This document shows, in pieces, positions 1 to 7,583 of a DNA stretch of 25,896 bases; within the stretch, counting starts at the first letter, position 1, and each line of letters begins with the position of its first letter. Location of the stretch: contig CAYYJN010000027.1 in NCBI GenBank assembly GCA_964472275.1, positions 1 through 25,896 of the forward strand, read 5' to 3'. The notes below the pieces were generated by a model, which searched no databases, was not told where the DNA came from, and saw only the letters and a list, made by a program, of their open reading frames with translations. A program made the position numbers and the translations under genes. This stretch comes from JAFDVN01 sp964472275 (lineage in GTDB: Bacteria > Acidobacteriota > Holophagae > Holophagales > Holophagaceae).

Positions 1-1040
1 TTCACGAGCTGGGTCAACACCGCCATCGTGTCGAGGGCGATCCGGACGGCGTCCATCAAGGGTTTCTTGAGGAGCTGGAAGTCCCTGTGGTAGCTGCTGG
101 GCAGTCCGCCGCCGATGCGCTCCACCGTGCCCGCGAGGCCGCGGATCTCCCGCGCCCGCGCCCGCGCCAGTTCGAGCGCGTCGGGATTGCGCTTCTGGGG
201 CATGAGGCTGGAGCCCGTCGTGAACGCGACGGGCAGCTTGAGAAACCCGAAGCCCTCGCTGCCGTAGAGGCAGCCATCCCACGCGAGTTTTTCGAGCGTG
301 AGGCTGAGGCTCGACAGCCAGGCGAGGAGCGCGCCTTCGTGACGGCCCCTGGAATTCTGCACATCGAGCGGATTGCGCTGGATCTTCGAGAAGCCGAGCC
401 GGGCCGCTGCCTCCGCCGTGTTGAAGGACAGGGGCGTGCCGAAACCCGCAGCGGAATGGGCGGGCGAACGATCGAGGCGCGCGTCCAAGGCGGGCAGTGC
501 CTCCAGTTCTTCCAGCAACGCCTCGGCGAAGCCTTCGGCCCAGAGCCCGAAGCTGCTGGGCATGGCGCGGCGGAGGTGTGTGAGTCCCGGGAGCGGCGCG
601 TCGCCATGCTTCGCGGCGAAGGCCAGCAGCGCGTCGGCGAGCGCGGCGGCGTCTTCGCCGAGATCGAGGATCGCGGCCCGCATCCAGAGCCGCAGCGCCA
701 GCGCCACCTGCTCGTTGCGGCTGCGCCCGAGGTGGATCTTCGCGCCGATCTCGCCGAGCGCCTCGGTGAGCTTGGTCTCCAGCAGGGTGTGACCGTCCTC
801 CAACTCCGGCGGAATGACCATCGAAGCGGAGGTGGCGTGGAGCTTCGCCAATTCGGCCACCAACGCCGCCGCGTCCGGCGCGGGCAGGAGCCCTGCGGCT
901 GCGAGGGAGCGGGCGTGGGCGGCGCTCGCCAGGCAATCGAAGGGCAGCAGCGCGAGGTCGCTGATCGGATCGTCGCCGACGGTGAAGCGGTGGACGAGGG
1001 CATCCACCGATCCGCCCTTGGCCCAGAGCGTTTCAGACAT
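1..1040 (-). CDS. argH: Argininosuccinate lyase (3' part outside window)
   Basis: Last step of arginine synthesis: cleaves argininosuccinate to arginine and fumarate in the cytoplasm. Reading leftward from ATG at 1040 the frame is open to the window edge, so about 346 N-terminal residues are present and the C-terminus is missing. Family signatures are visible in order: HLGRSRNEQ (the usual form is HxGRSRNDQ, so a conservative D-to-E change), a THLRRA block that carries the catalytic-type histidine, and the fumarase/lyase signature GSSLMPQKRNPD with its catalytic-loop serine. The start is supported by AAGGAGG seven bases upstream, located inside the preceding gene. The gene overlaps the end of argE' by 8 bases and is the last visible member of the operon. 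The family assignment is firm; whether the full C-terminus is intact cannot be seen. Confidence 0.95.
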   Translation of the reverse strand, partial: MSETLWAKGGSVDALVHRFTVGDDPISDLALLPFDCLASAAHARSLAAAGLLPAPDAAALVAELAKLHATSASMVIPPELEDGHTLLETKLTEALGEIGAKIHLGRSRNEQVALALRLWMRAAILDLGEDAAALADALLAFAAKHGDAPLPGLTHLRRAMPSSFGLWAEGFAEALLEELEALPALDARLDRSPAHSAAGFGTPLSFNTAEAAARLGFSKIQRNPLDVQNSRGRHEGALLAWLSSLSLTLEKLAWDGCLYGSEGFGFLKLPVAFTTGSSLMPQKRNPDALELARARAREIRGLAGTVERIGGGLPSSYHRDFQLLKKPLMDAVRIALDTMAVLTQLV

Positions 1041-2094
1041 GCACGGCCTCCTTCAGGAAGGCGGGCACGAGGGTCTGGTAGAAGGCGAGGCCCGCCTCCA
1101 ATTCCGCGATCCGGAGGAATTCATCCGCCCGGTGGCTGCGGTGCGTGTCGCCGGGACCGACCTTCACGGCCGGGATGTCGCCGAGGAAGGCCCAGTCCGA
1201 CGCGGTGGCGCTGCCCACCGGCCCCTTGCGCCCAGCGGCCCGGAGCGCCGCCCGCACCAGCGGATGCGCGGGGTCGGTGGCCTTCGGCAAGTAGCGCCGG
1301 GAGTGGATGGCCGTGTCGCTTTCCAGCTCCGCGGCGATGGCGGAAGCGAGCGCGTCGTGATCGAGGTTCGGCGTCGTCCTCAAATCCACGAAGAATTCGC
1401 AGGCGTCCGGCACCTGGTTGCGCGCCTTGCCGCCCGCGATCATCGTCGCCTGCGCCCGCGTCTCGCCCAGCAGCGCGTGGGGCTCGAAGCGCAGGCCGTC
1501 CAGCTTGAGGATGTCCCGGGCCGCCTTGTGGACCGCGTTCACCGCCCCGAGCGTATGCGCGTGCGCCGCGTGGGCGGCTTCGCCCTTCGCGGTGCAGCGG
1601 AGCATGAGCAGGCCGCGCTGGGCCGCGCAGATCTGGAGGCCCGTGGGTTCGCCGACCACCGCGCCATCCAGCGGCCCGAGCTGGTCCAGGACGGTCGCGA
1701 CGCCCGCGCCGCCCGTCTCTTCCTCCGCCGTGAACGCGAAAACCGCCGTGCCGTGATCGAGGCCGCTTTCGAGGAGCCGCAGCGCCGTCATCGTCATCGC
1801 GGCGAGGCAGCCTTTGGCGTCGTTGGCGCCAAGGCCGTGCAGGCGGTCGCCCCGCCACTCCGGCTTGAAGGGATCGCCACTCCAGCCCGCGCAGGGCGGC
1901 ACGGTGTCGAGATGGGTGTTGAGCAGGAGCCTCGGTCCGCCAGATCCAATCTCGAACCAGAGGTTGTGACTCTGCCGCTGGACCTTCGCGCCCTTGGAGG
2001 CGAGCAGATCCTGGAGGAAATCCGCGAGGGCGCCTTCCTCGCCGGAAACGCTCGGGGTCGCGACGAGCTGTTCGAGGAGTGATTTCGCGTTCAC
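1033..2094 (-). CDS. argE': M20 family N-acyl-citrulline/N-acyl-ornithine deacylase
   Basis: 353-residue M20 zinc peptidase-family protein. The metal-site pattern is complete: HLDT (H61, D63), D92 in GANDAKG, the AEEETGG motif with general-base E124 and metal ligand E125, a further acidic ligand E149 in GEPTG, and C-terminal H321 in SHRADEF. M20 members in arginine operons remove the acyl group from N-acetylornithine or, when the operon carries an argF'-type transcarbamylase, from N-acyl-citrulline. Because the neighbouring transcarbamylase is of the N-acyl-ornithine type, N-acyl-citrulline is the more likely substrate (inference); lysine-pathway DapE is the alternative. Start is GTG at 2094, supported by GGAGG upstream and by a GTGA overlap with the argB stop. 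It overlaps argH by 8 bases at its end. Confidence 0.88.
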   Translation of the reverse strand: MNAKSLLEQLVATPSVSGEEGALADFLQDLLASKGAKVQRQSHNLWFEIGSGGPRLLLNTHLDTVPPCAGWSGDPFKPEWRGDRLHGLGANDAKGCLAAMTMTALRLLESGLDHGTAVFAFTAEEETGGAGVATVLDQLGPLDGAVVGEPTGLQICAAQRGLLMLRCTAKGEAAHAAHAHTLGAVNAVHKAARDILKLDGLRFEPHALLGETRAQATMIAGGKARNQVPDACEFFVDLRTTPNLDHDALASAIAAELESDTAIHSRRYLPKATDPAHPLVRAALRAAGRKGPVGSATASDWAFLGDIPAVKVGPGDTHRSHRADEFLRIAELEAGLAFYQTLVPAFLKEAVHV

Positions 2095-2969
2095 GCGCTG
2101 GCCTCCACCATCGTCCCGCTGCCTTCGTTGGTGAAGATTTCCGTGAGCAGCGCTTCCGCCGTGCCGCCCACGAGATGGGCCGCGGGCACGCCGCCCTGGA
2201 GCGCGCGACGGATGGCCGCGGCTTTGGGCGCCATGCCGCCCTTCAGCGCGCCTTCGGCGTCGAGCGCGTCGAGCGCGTCGAGGGTGAGGTGCGGGATGAG
2301 CGACTCGGGCTTCGTCGCGTCCTTCAGCACTCCCGGCGCGTCCAGCACGAAGACGAGCTTCTCGGCCTTCAGGGCGAGCGCGAGCTCCGCGGCCACGGTG
2401 TCGGCGTTGGTGTTGTAGACCGCGCCCGCGTCATCGCCGGACAGCGGCGCGACGACGGGGAGGAAGCCGCCTTCCAGCAGACGCTCGATGACGGCGGGAT
2501 CCACCGCTTCCACATCGCCCACGAGGCCGAAGTCCACGGGACCGGAGGCGGTGGCCACCGGCGGCCGCTTGATGGCCTTGAGCAGTCCGGCGTCCACGCC
2601 GCTGAGACCCACGGCGGGCACGCCGCAGGCGCGCAGGTCCGCGAGGAGGCGGGTGTGCTCCGTGCCGGCGAGCACCATCTGCGCGGCTTCCAGCACCGCG
2701 GGACTCGTCACGCGCCGCCCGCCCACCTTCTCAACGGGCAGGGCGAGTTTGGTGCAGAGCGCGTCCAGCGCGGGGCCACCGCCATGCACGAGCACGACGG
2801 GGATGGAGAAACTCCACAGCAGCGCGATCTGCCGACAGAGCGCCCGGGACACGGCGCGGTCCTCCAGCAGCGCGCCGCCCACCTTCACGACGAAGGTGCG
2901 GCCGCGGAAGCGCCGCACATAGGCCGCGGCAGAGTGGAGCAGTTCGTAGGGATCGTGGTGAAGAGGCAT
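2091..2969 (-). CDS. argB: N-acetyl(acyl)glutamate kinase
   Basis: 292-residue amino-acid kinase family protein that phosphorylates N-acylglutamate, the second step of arginine synthesis. Visible motifs are KVGGALLED near the N-terminus (phosphate-binding lysine and glycines), VHGGGPALDAL (substrate and phosphate loop), TNADTVAAELA, and GGMAPKAAAIRRAL near the C-terminus with the nucleotide-site lysine. The length is typical for ArgB. The start ATG at 2969 shares one base with the argF' stop (TGATG) and has GGAG six bases upstream. The end overlaps the argE' GTG by four bases. Its substrate would be N-acetyl- or N-succinyl-glutamate depending on which acyl series this organism uses; the sequence of ArgB alone does not tell me. 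It lacks an obvious N-terminal arginine-sensing helix, but I would not conclude feedback properties from this. Confidence 0.95.
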   Translation of the reverse strand: MPLHHDPYELLHSAAAYVRRFRGRTFVVKVGGALLEDRAVSRALCRQIALLWSFSIPVVLVHGGGPALDALCTKLALPVEKVGGRRVTSPAVLEAAQMVLAGTEHTRLLADLRACGVPAVGLSGVDAGLLKAIKRPPVATASGPVDFGLVGDVEAVDPAVIERLLEGGFLPVVAPLSGDDAGAVYNTNADTVAAELALALKAEKLVFVLDAPGVLKDATKPESLIPHLTLDALDALDAEGALKGGMAPKAAAIRRALQGGVPAAHLVGGTAEALLTEIFTNEGSGTMVEASA

Positions 2970-3952
2970 CAGGACTCCGCGAGCAAGGAGGCGAGCAGGG
3001 CGCGCTGCACATGGAAGCGGTTGCCCGCCTCCTGCACGACGCGGCTCCAGGGGCCGTCGAGGACGCTGTCGTGGACTTCGAGGTTGCGTCGCACGGGCAG
3101 GCAGTGGAGGAAGATGGGGTCGTCGGCCTTCTCCAGGTGCGCGGCGGTGGGCATCCAGGCCTTGAGCGCGTCCATCGGCGCCGGAGTCGCGCCGGTCGCC
3201 GGTCCCCAGGCTTTGGCGCAGACGACTTTCGCGCCGTTGAGTGCCGCCGCTTGGTCCGTGGTGTGGCGGATGCTTCCGCCGGTGGCCTTGGCGTAGGCTT
3301 CGGCTTCCGCGCGGACTTCCGCCGTCAACTCGTAGCCTTCGGGCGCGGCGACGGTGATGTCCGCGCCGCAGGCCGCGGCAGTGAGCAGGAAGGAGTTGGG
3401 CACGGCCTTGGGCAGCGGCTTCATGTGCGGCGCCCAGGTGAGGGTGACGGGCACCTTCGTCGTGCCGAAGGCCTCCCGCACCGTCAGCAGATCGGCGAGG
3501 CCCTGGCAGGGGTGCTCGCGCGCGCTTTCCATGGAGATGAGCGGCGCGGGGCTGTGGGCGCGGAAGGCGTTGATGACGGAGTCCCGTTCGTCTTCCGCGT
3601 CCGACACGCCGGAGGAGAAGGCGCGCACCGCCAGCGCGTCCGCGTACTGCGCGAGGACGGGCACGGCTTCCTTGATGTGCTCGGCCCGGTCGGAATCCAT
3701 CACGACACCGTCGCGATCCTCCAGCTTCCACGCGCCGTTGCCCACTTCGAGCACGAGGGCGTTCCCGCCATGCCGCAGCATGGCCGCCTCGAAGCTCGCG
3801 CGGGTGCGGAGCGAGGGGTTGAAGAAAACCATCGCGAGGAGCTTGTCCCGGAAGATCGCGCCCGGAGGAGTCTGCTTCCAGGCCGCGGCTCTCGCGAGGA
3901 TTTCCTCCACGCCGTTCGGGCCGAGATCGCGTATCCGCGTGAAGGTCTTCAT
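2969..3952 (-). CDS. argF': N-acyl-L-ornithine carbamoyltransferase (AOTCase/SOTCase type)
   Basis: 327-residue transcarbamylase that transfers the carbamoyl group to an N-acylated ornithine. Motifs: carbamoyl-phosphate loop SLRTR (47-51), W75 in NGAWKL, RAF at 110-112, MESAREHPCQ (141-150), LTWAPHMKPLPKAVPNS (171-187), AKAWG with K247, HCLPVRRN (283-290) and a C-terminal NRFHVQRALL block. These match my memory of Xanthomonas campestris AOTCase block by block, and not classical ornithine transcarbamylase (STRTR loop, SMG loop). At the position equivalent to Xanthomonas Glu92 (DxxEHI context) this protein has Ala90. Published swaps of Glu92 to Ala, Ser, Val or Pro turn that enzyme into an N-succinylornithine enzyme, so succinyl specificity is suggested. 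Start ATG at 3952 overlaps the argD stop (ATGA). The alignment is from memory. Confidence 0.92.
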   Translation of the reverse strand: MKTFTRIRDLGPNGVEEILARAAAWKQTPPGAIFRDKLLAMVFFNPSLRTRASFEAAMLRHGGNALVLEVGNGAWKLEDRDGVVMDSDRAEHIKEAVPVLAQYADALAVRAFSSGVSDAEDERDSVINAFRAHSPAPLISMESAREHPCQGLADLLTVREAFGTTKVPVTLTWAPHMKPLPKAVPNSFLLTAAACGADITVAAPEGYELTAEVRAEAEAYAKATGGSIRHTTDQAAALNGAKVVCAKAWGPATGATPAPMDALKAWMPTAAHLEKADDPIFLHCLPVRRNLEVHDSVLDGPWSRVVQEAGNRFHVQRALLASLLAES

Positions 3953-5097
3953 GCGGCCACCGAGACGAAGGCGTGGATGGAGTCGAGCAACGCGTCGAGG
4001 GAGGCGTCCGTCACCGTGAGGGGCGGCATGAGGCGCAGCACGGCGGGATCGCTCGATCCGCCGACGAGGATGCGGTTGGCGAAGAGGTGCGCCTTCAACG
4101 CCGCGGCGCGCTCGGTCTCCAATCCGAGCAGCAGCCCGCGGCCCCGCACGGCGACGAGCCCATCCAACCCCGCGCGGAGACTGGCTTCCGCCGCGCGCGC
4201 GCGCGCCATGAGGCCTTCCTCTTCGATCACCGCCAGCGTCGCGAGCAGCGCCGCGCAGGCTAGCGGGCCGCCGCCGAAGGTGGAGCCGAGGTCGCCGGGC
4301 TTCAACGCGGCGGCGATGGCCTCCGTCATCAGCACCGCGCCCATGGGCACGCCGCTGGCGAGGGCCTTCGCGGAAGTGAGCAGATCCGGCTTCACGCCAT
4401 GAACCTGAGTCGCGAAGGGCGCGCCGAGGCGGCCCATGCCCGTCTGCACTTCGTCGAAGATGAGCAGGCAGCCGCCCGCGTCGCACTTGGTCCGCAAGGC
4501 CATGAGCCACGCGGCATCCGCCTCCCGCACACCGGCCATGCTCTGGATGGGTTCCACGATGACGGCGGCCAACCCGGAGAAGTCGGCGGCCTCCAACGCG
4601 GCGGCATCGTTGAAGGGCAACCGCGTGACCGGCGCGAGCAGGCCGTCGAGCGGAGCTTTCAGTGCGGGCGCGTCCGTGGCGGAGAGGGCGAGCAGCGTGC
4701 GGCCGTGGAAGGCGCCGTCGAAAGCGGCGAGCTTCTTCCGCCCCGTGAGTTGGATGGCCACCTTCAACGCGGCCTCGTTCGCCTCCGCGCCGCTGTTGCA
4801 GAAGAAGACCGAGGCCATGCCCGCGAAGGCCGTGAGCCGGGCGGCGGCTTCATGGCGGATGGCGAGGTCGCCCGCGGCGGAATAGAAGACCAGCGCCTTC
4901 GCTTGCGCGGCCAGCGCTTCCGCCACCTTGGGATGGGCGTGGCCCGTGCCCGCGACACAGTGGCCGCCGTAGAAATCCACCCACGCGCCGCCCTGGTCGT
5001 CGAAGACGCGGTCGCCTTCGCCCCGAACCAGATGGAAGGGGAAGGGCGCGTAGGTCGGCAATAGGGCGGGAACGGGGCTCATGGAGAATCCGTGCAT
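3949..5097 (-). CDS. argD: Acetylornithine (N-acyl-ornithine) aminotransferase
   Basis: Class-III PLP aminotransferase of about 382 residues that converts N-acyl-glutamate semialdehyde to N-acyl-ornithine. Visible: NSGAEANEAALKVA (PLP phosphate contact), FDEVQTGMGRLG (PLP-ring aspartate), SAKALASGVPMGA (PLP lysine), and the GSTFGGGPLAC block typical of ArgD/GabT enzymes. It is the first gene of the minus-strand arginine operon and ends in an ATGA overlap with argF'. Two in-frame ATG codons, at 5097 and 5082, are possible starts and neither has a good Shine-Dalgarno; the 5097 codon lies within a TGCATA element of the control region. The downstream ATG would give 377 residues. In-operon position makes arginine synthesis far more likely than ornithine or GABA catabolism. 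Confidence 0.93.
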   Translation of the reverse strand: MHGFSMSPVPALLPTYAPFPFHLVRGEGDRVFDDQGGAWVDFYGGHCVAGTGHAHPKVAEALAAQAKALVFYSAAGDLAIRHEAAARLTAFAGMASVFFCNSGAEANEAALKVAIQLTGRKKLAAFDGAFHGRTLLALSATDAPALKAPLDGLLAPVTRLPFNDAAALEAADFSGLAAVIVEPIQSMAGVREADAAWLMALRTKCDAGGCLLIFDEVQTGMGRLGAPFATQVHGVKPDLLTSAKALASGVPMGAVLMTEAIAAALKPGDLGSTFGGGPLACAALLATLAVIEEEGLMARARAAEASLRAGLDGLVAVRGRGLLLGLETERAAALKAHLFANRILVGGSSDPAVLRLMPPLTVTDASLDALLDSIHAFVSVAA

Positions 5098-5215
5098 AGA
5101 GGCGCATGGATTCGCATAATCCGGCGTCTAAATTGAATAATATGCAAATAGAAACAAAGCGCGCAAGCCTTTTTTCAAGGCCGTCCAGGTGGGATACCCT
5201 GCATAAGACCTGCAT
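5093..5215. promoter_or_regulatory. argD/argR divergent control region with ARG-box-like and TGCATA sites
   Basis: AT-rich island in otherwise very GC-rich DNA, lying between the divergent argD and argR starts. An ARG-box-like site at 5132-5149 has a perfect left half TGAAT and, three bases on, ATGCA. TGCATA occurs at 5093-5098 (over the argD ATG), 5200-5205 and 5211-5216 (over the argR ATG); the last two are 11 bases apart. GCAT recurs at 5094, 5104 and 5114, about one helical turn apart. This is what an ArgR-hexamer operator region would look like, so both autoregulation of argR and arginine repression of argD-argH are likely (inference). No protein-DNA evidence is available from sequence alone. 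Confidence 0.6.
5137..5166 (-). promoter_or_regulatory. Candidate sigma-70-type promoter for the argD operon
   Basis: On the minus strand TTGCGC (5166-5161) is followed after 18 bases by TATTAT (5142-5137), five of six matches to the -10 consensus but only three of six for the -35. The -10 overlaps the ARG-box-like site at 5132-5149, which would fit repression by promoter occlusion. Transcription would start near 5130, leaving a leader of about 30-50 bases before either argD ATG. It is a sequence-only prediction. Confidence 0.4.
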
Positions 5216-5641
5216 ATGCGACCCGACGAGCTCATCCTTCACCTGCTGGAATCCCACGAAATCAGCGACCAGGCGCATCTCCAGGCGCTGCTCGCGCGGC
5301 AGGGACACGCGCTCACCCAGCCGACCCTTTCCCGGCACCTGAAGAAGCTCGGCGTGCGCAAGCATGATGGCCGCTACCAACGCGTGGAGTCCTCGGGCGA
5401 TCTGGGCGAGGTGGAGATCCGCCGCGCGCCGCCCAACCTCCTCGTCCTCAAGACCGCGCCGGGCTTCGCGCCCGCCACGGCCTACGCGCTCGATGAACAC
5501 GCGCCCGCGCACCTCATCGCGGGCACCGTCGCGGGGGAGGACACGGTCTTCATCGCCCTCGCCGATCCTTCGCGCATGGACGAAGCCGCCGCCGCCATCT
5601 CCCGCATCCTCGGCCCCCACGCCACCACGCCTCGTTCTTAG
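5216..5641 (+). CDS. argR: Arginine repressor ArgR
   Basis: 141-residue arginine-responsive regulator. N-terminal winged helix-turn-helix with the recognition motif TQPTLSRHLKKLGV (about 34-47), followed by the GRYQRV strand; the C-terminal hexamerisation and arginine-binding domain ends in LIAGTVAGEDTVFIA, where the conserved GT-AG-DT motif carries the arginine-binding aspartate region. The length is slightly shorter than typical ArgR (about 150). Start ATG at 5216 is the only one leaving the DNA-binding domain intact, yet it has no clear Shine-Dalgarno and overlaps a TGCATA site. It is divergent from argD, the operon it presumably represses, and is followed after 8 bases by a membrane-protein gene whose AGGAG ribosome site overlaps the argR TAG stop. 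An activator role in arginine catabolism is possible but there is no catabolic gene here. Confidence 0.95.
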   Translation: MRPDELILHLLESHEISDQAHLQALLARQGHALTQPTLSRHLKKLGVRKHDGRYQRVESSGDLGEVEIRRAPPNLLVLKTAPGFAPATAYALDEHAPAHLIAGTVAGEDTVFIALADPSRMDEAAAAISRILGPHATTPRS

Positions 5642-5649
5642 GAGCTTTC

Positions 5650-6435
5650 ATGGACCGCTTCGGCAGCTCGAAACTGCGCATCGTCTGGACGCTTGTCTTC
5701 CTCTTCCTGGCGGGCCTCGTCTTCATGGCGGTGAAGGGCCAGGCGGGGGATGGAGGCTCCACGCTCGTGGTGTTCGGCACGCCGGTGCCGCTGGGCATGG
5801 ACACGCTGGAAACCTATGTCACCGGCAATCTGCGCGCGCTGATCTACGCGGCGGTGCCGCTGGTGGTGCTGCTGGGCGGCTGCTTTCCGCTCGCCTCCCA
5901 GGCGGGCGCGAGCGCGCGGGGCGAGCGCTACGCGGGGCTCACGGCGGGCGTCTTCCTGGCGTTTCTCCACGGGCTCTTCCTCAGCCAGATCATGCTGCTG
6001 CCCGTGTGGGCCGCGGCCCTGCGCCTCACGGGCCATGTCTTCCCCGGCGAACTCCTGAAGGCGGATGGGCTCGCGCTGCTGCTCGGCCTCCAGCTCCTGC
6101 TCTGGGCGATGATCCTCATGCGCCTGCTGCGCTCCAATCCAGGCCTCGGCCTGCTGCTCGCGCTGCTGCTGCGGGAGGTGGGATCGCGCCTCCAGTACTT
6201 CGTGGATTTCGGCCCCGACCTCGGCCTCAGCGCGGGCCAGGTGAGCGCCGTGTCCACGCTCCATCGCCTGCTGCCTTCGGGCCAGTTGCCGACGGACCCC
6301 TTCTCCGCGAGCGGACTGCTGCTGTCCATCGGCGGGCCGCTGTTGCTGGGCTTCCTCGTCCTCTTCATTGATCCGAGTTCTGGTTCCAAGGTCGGGGCCA
6401 AGCGCGGGACCGGCAAGCCGAAGGGCAAGGGGTGA
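5650..6435 (+). CDS. Multi-spanning membrane protein, unknown function
   Basis: 261 residues, not recognised. Hydrophobic segments at roughly 11-30, 64-82, 94-123, 137-159, 164-180 and 223-240 suggest five or six membrane passes; the C-terminus ends in a lysine/glycine-rich cytoplasmic-type tail (SGSKVGAKRGTGKPKGKG). No catalytic motif or transport signature is evident. The AGGAG ribosome site overlaps the argR stop, and the gene ends in a GTGA overlap with the envC-like gene, so the three genes argR, this gene and envC are very probably co-transcribed and this gene and envC translationally coupled. That coupling hints at a cell-envelope role, perhaps a membrane partner of the amidase activator, but this is inference only. 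I cannot assign a family. Confidence 0.75.
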   Translation: MDRFGSSKLRIVWTLVFLFLAGLVFMAVKGQAGDGGSTLVVFGTPVPLGMDTLETYVTGNLRALIYAAVPLVVLLGGCFPLASQAGASARGERYAGLTAGVFLAFLHGLFLSQIMLLPVWAAALRLTGHVFPGELLKADGLALLLGLQLLLWAMILMRLLRSNPGLGLLLALLLREVGSRLQYFVDFGPDLGLSAGQVSAVSTLHRLLPSGQLPTDPFSASGLLLSIGGPLLLGFLVLFIDPSSGSKVGAKRGTGKPKGKG

Positions 6436-7583
6436 GGCGCTTTCCCTTCACGCTCGCCCTGACGCTCACGGGCGCGAGCCTTGTCGCTCAAGCGCCCAGC
6501 GATCCCGCCGCGCTCAAGCGGCGGCTGGAGGCGTTGAAGGCGCGGCAGGCTCAAGTGGACCAGCAGCTCCAGGATTTGGGCCGCCGCCGCAAGGGCGTGC
6601 TGGTGGATCTGCAGGGCATCCAGCTTCAGCGCGACCGCGTGCGCGCGCAGACCGAGAGCGCGCGCCTGCAGCGGGACGCGACCCTCGCGGAAGCCGACGC
6701 GCTCGCCAAGCAGCAGGTGGCCATCCAAAGCGAGATGGACAAGCTGCGCGGCGAACTGAAGAAGCAGGTGCGCTGGATGCAGGCCGAAGGCCCCTGGGGC
6801 GAACTGGGCTTCCTCACGAGCTTCGAGGATTTCCGCCAGTATCTGGATCGCGGCCGCATGCTGGCGTGGTGGCGGCTGCAGGAGCGCAAGCGCCTGGACC
6901 GCATCCGCGTCCTTCAAGGCGAGCTTGGCGAAAAGGCCATCGCGATGAAGGCGCTGCTCACCCAGTTGCAGGGACAGCAGCAGCAGCTCGCCCAATCCGA
7001 GGCCGCGCTCCAGGTGCAGGAGGACCGCCTGCAGGCCGCGCTCGACCACATCGCGGAGGACGAGCAGGCGCAGAAGCAGGCCCAATCGGAATTGCAGGAA
7101 GAAGCGATCCAGTTGGAGCGGCTGCTCGGCAACCTGCTCGGCAAGAAGCGCCCCGACGCCTTCGTGCCCAGCGCCCACTTCGAAGCCCTGCGCGGCGACC
7201 TGCCCGAGCCCGTCACCGGCAGCCTCGCGGAGAGTTTCGGCGAGCATCTCCATCCCAAGTTCCACACCAAGACGGTGCAAACGGGCGTGCTGGTGAAGGC
7301 CGATCTCGGCGCGCCGGTCCGCGCCGTGGCCGATGGCAAGGTCGTCTTCGCCGAGGCCTACCAGAGCTACGGCCCCATGGTGATCCTCGACCACGGCGAC
7401 GGCTGGTACAGCCTCTACACGCACCTTCAATCGCTTCAAGTGGCCAAAGGCCAAGTGCTGCAAGGCGGCGAGGAAGTCGGCGAAGTGGGCGACACCGTGG
7501 ACGGCCCGCGCCTCGGCTTCGAGATCCGCCACCTCGCCAAGCCCGAAGACCCGCAGAAGTGGCTGAAGAAGAAGTACAGGTGA
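6432..7583 (+). CDS. envC: EnvC-like murein hydrolase activator (degenerate LytM/M23)
   Basis: 383-residue exported protein: signal peptide (about 1-20, ending AQA), long Gln/Glu/Arg-rich coiled coil (about 25-245), then a C-terminal LytM/M23 fold of about 110 residues. The zinc ligands of active M23 enzymes are gone: the HxGxD position reads QTGVL and the final HxH position reads RLG in GPRLGFEIR, while only a His in YTHL remains. E. coli EnvC is degenerate in the same places and works by activating AmiA/AmiB amidases at the division site rather than cutting murein itself, so the same role is likely here. Start is GTG at 6432 in a GTGA overlap with the upstream membrane-protein gene. The left arm of a hairpin element begins directly after the TGA stop. 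No ftsEX or amidase gene is nearby. Confidence 0.88.
   Translation: MRRFPFTLALTLTGASLVAQAPSDPAALKRRLEALKARQAQVDQQLQDLGRRRKGVLVDLQGIQLQRDRVRAQTESARLQRDATLAEADALAKQQVAIQSEMDKLRGELKKQVRWMQAEGPWGELGFLTSFEDFRQYLDRGRMLAWWRLQERKRLDRIRVLQGELGEKAIAMKALLTQLQGQQQQLAQSEAALQVQEDRLQAALDHIAEDEQAQKQAQSELQEEAIQLERLLGNLLGKKRPDAFVPSAHFEALRGDLPEPVTGSLAESFGEHLHPKFHTKTVQTGVLVKADLGAPVRAVADGKVVFAEAYQSYGPMVILDHGDGWYSLYTHLQSLQVAKGQVLQGGEEVGEVGDTVDGPRLGFEIRHLAKPEDPQKWLKKKYR

Noticed and set aside
87..1508. Long plus-strand open frames opposite argH and argE' (also 814-2082, 2079-3296, 3011-4402)
   Set aside because: They are shadows of the conserved arginine genes, with Arg/Gly/Ala/His-rich products and no motif.
4190..4207. 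Alternating CG run inside argD (possible Z-DNA)
   Set aside because: It encodes an ordinary Ala/Arg stretch and short CG runs are common in sequence of this composition.
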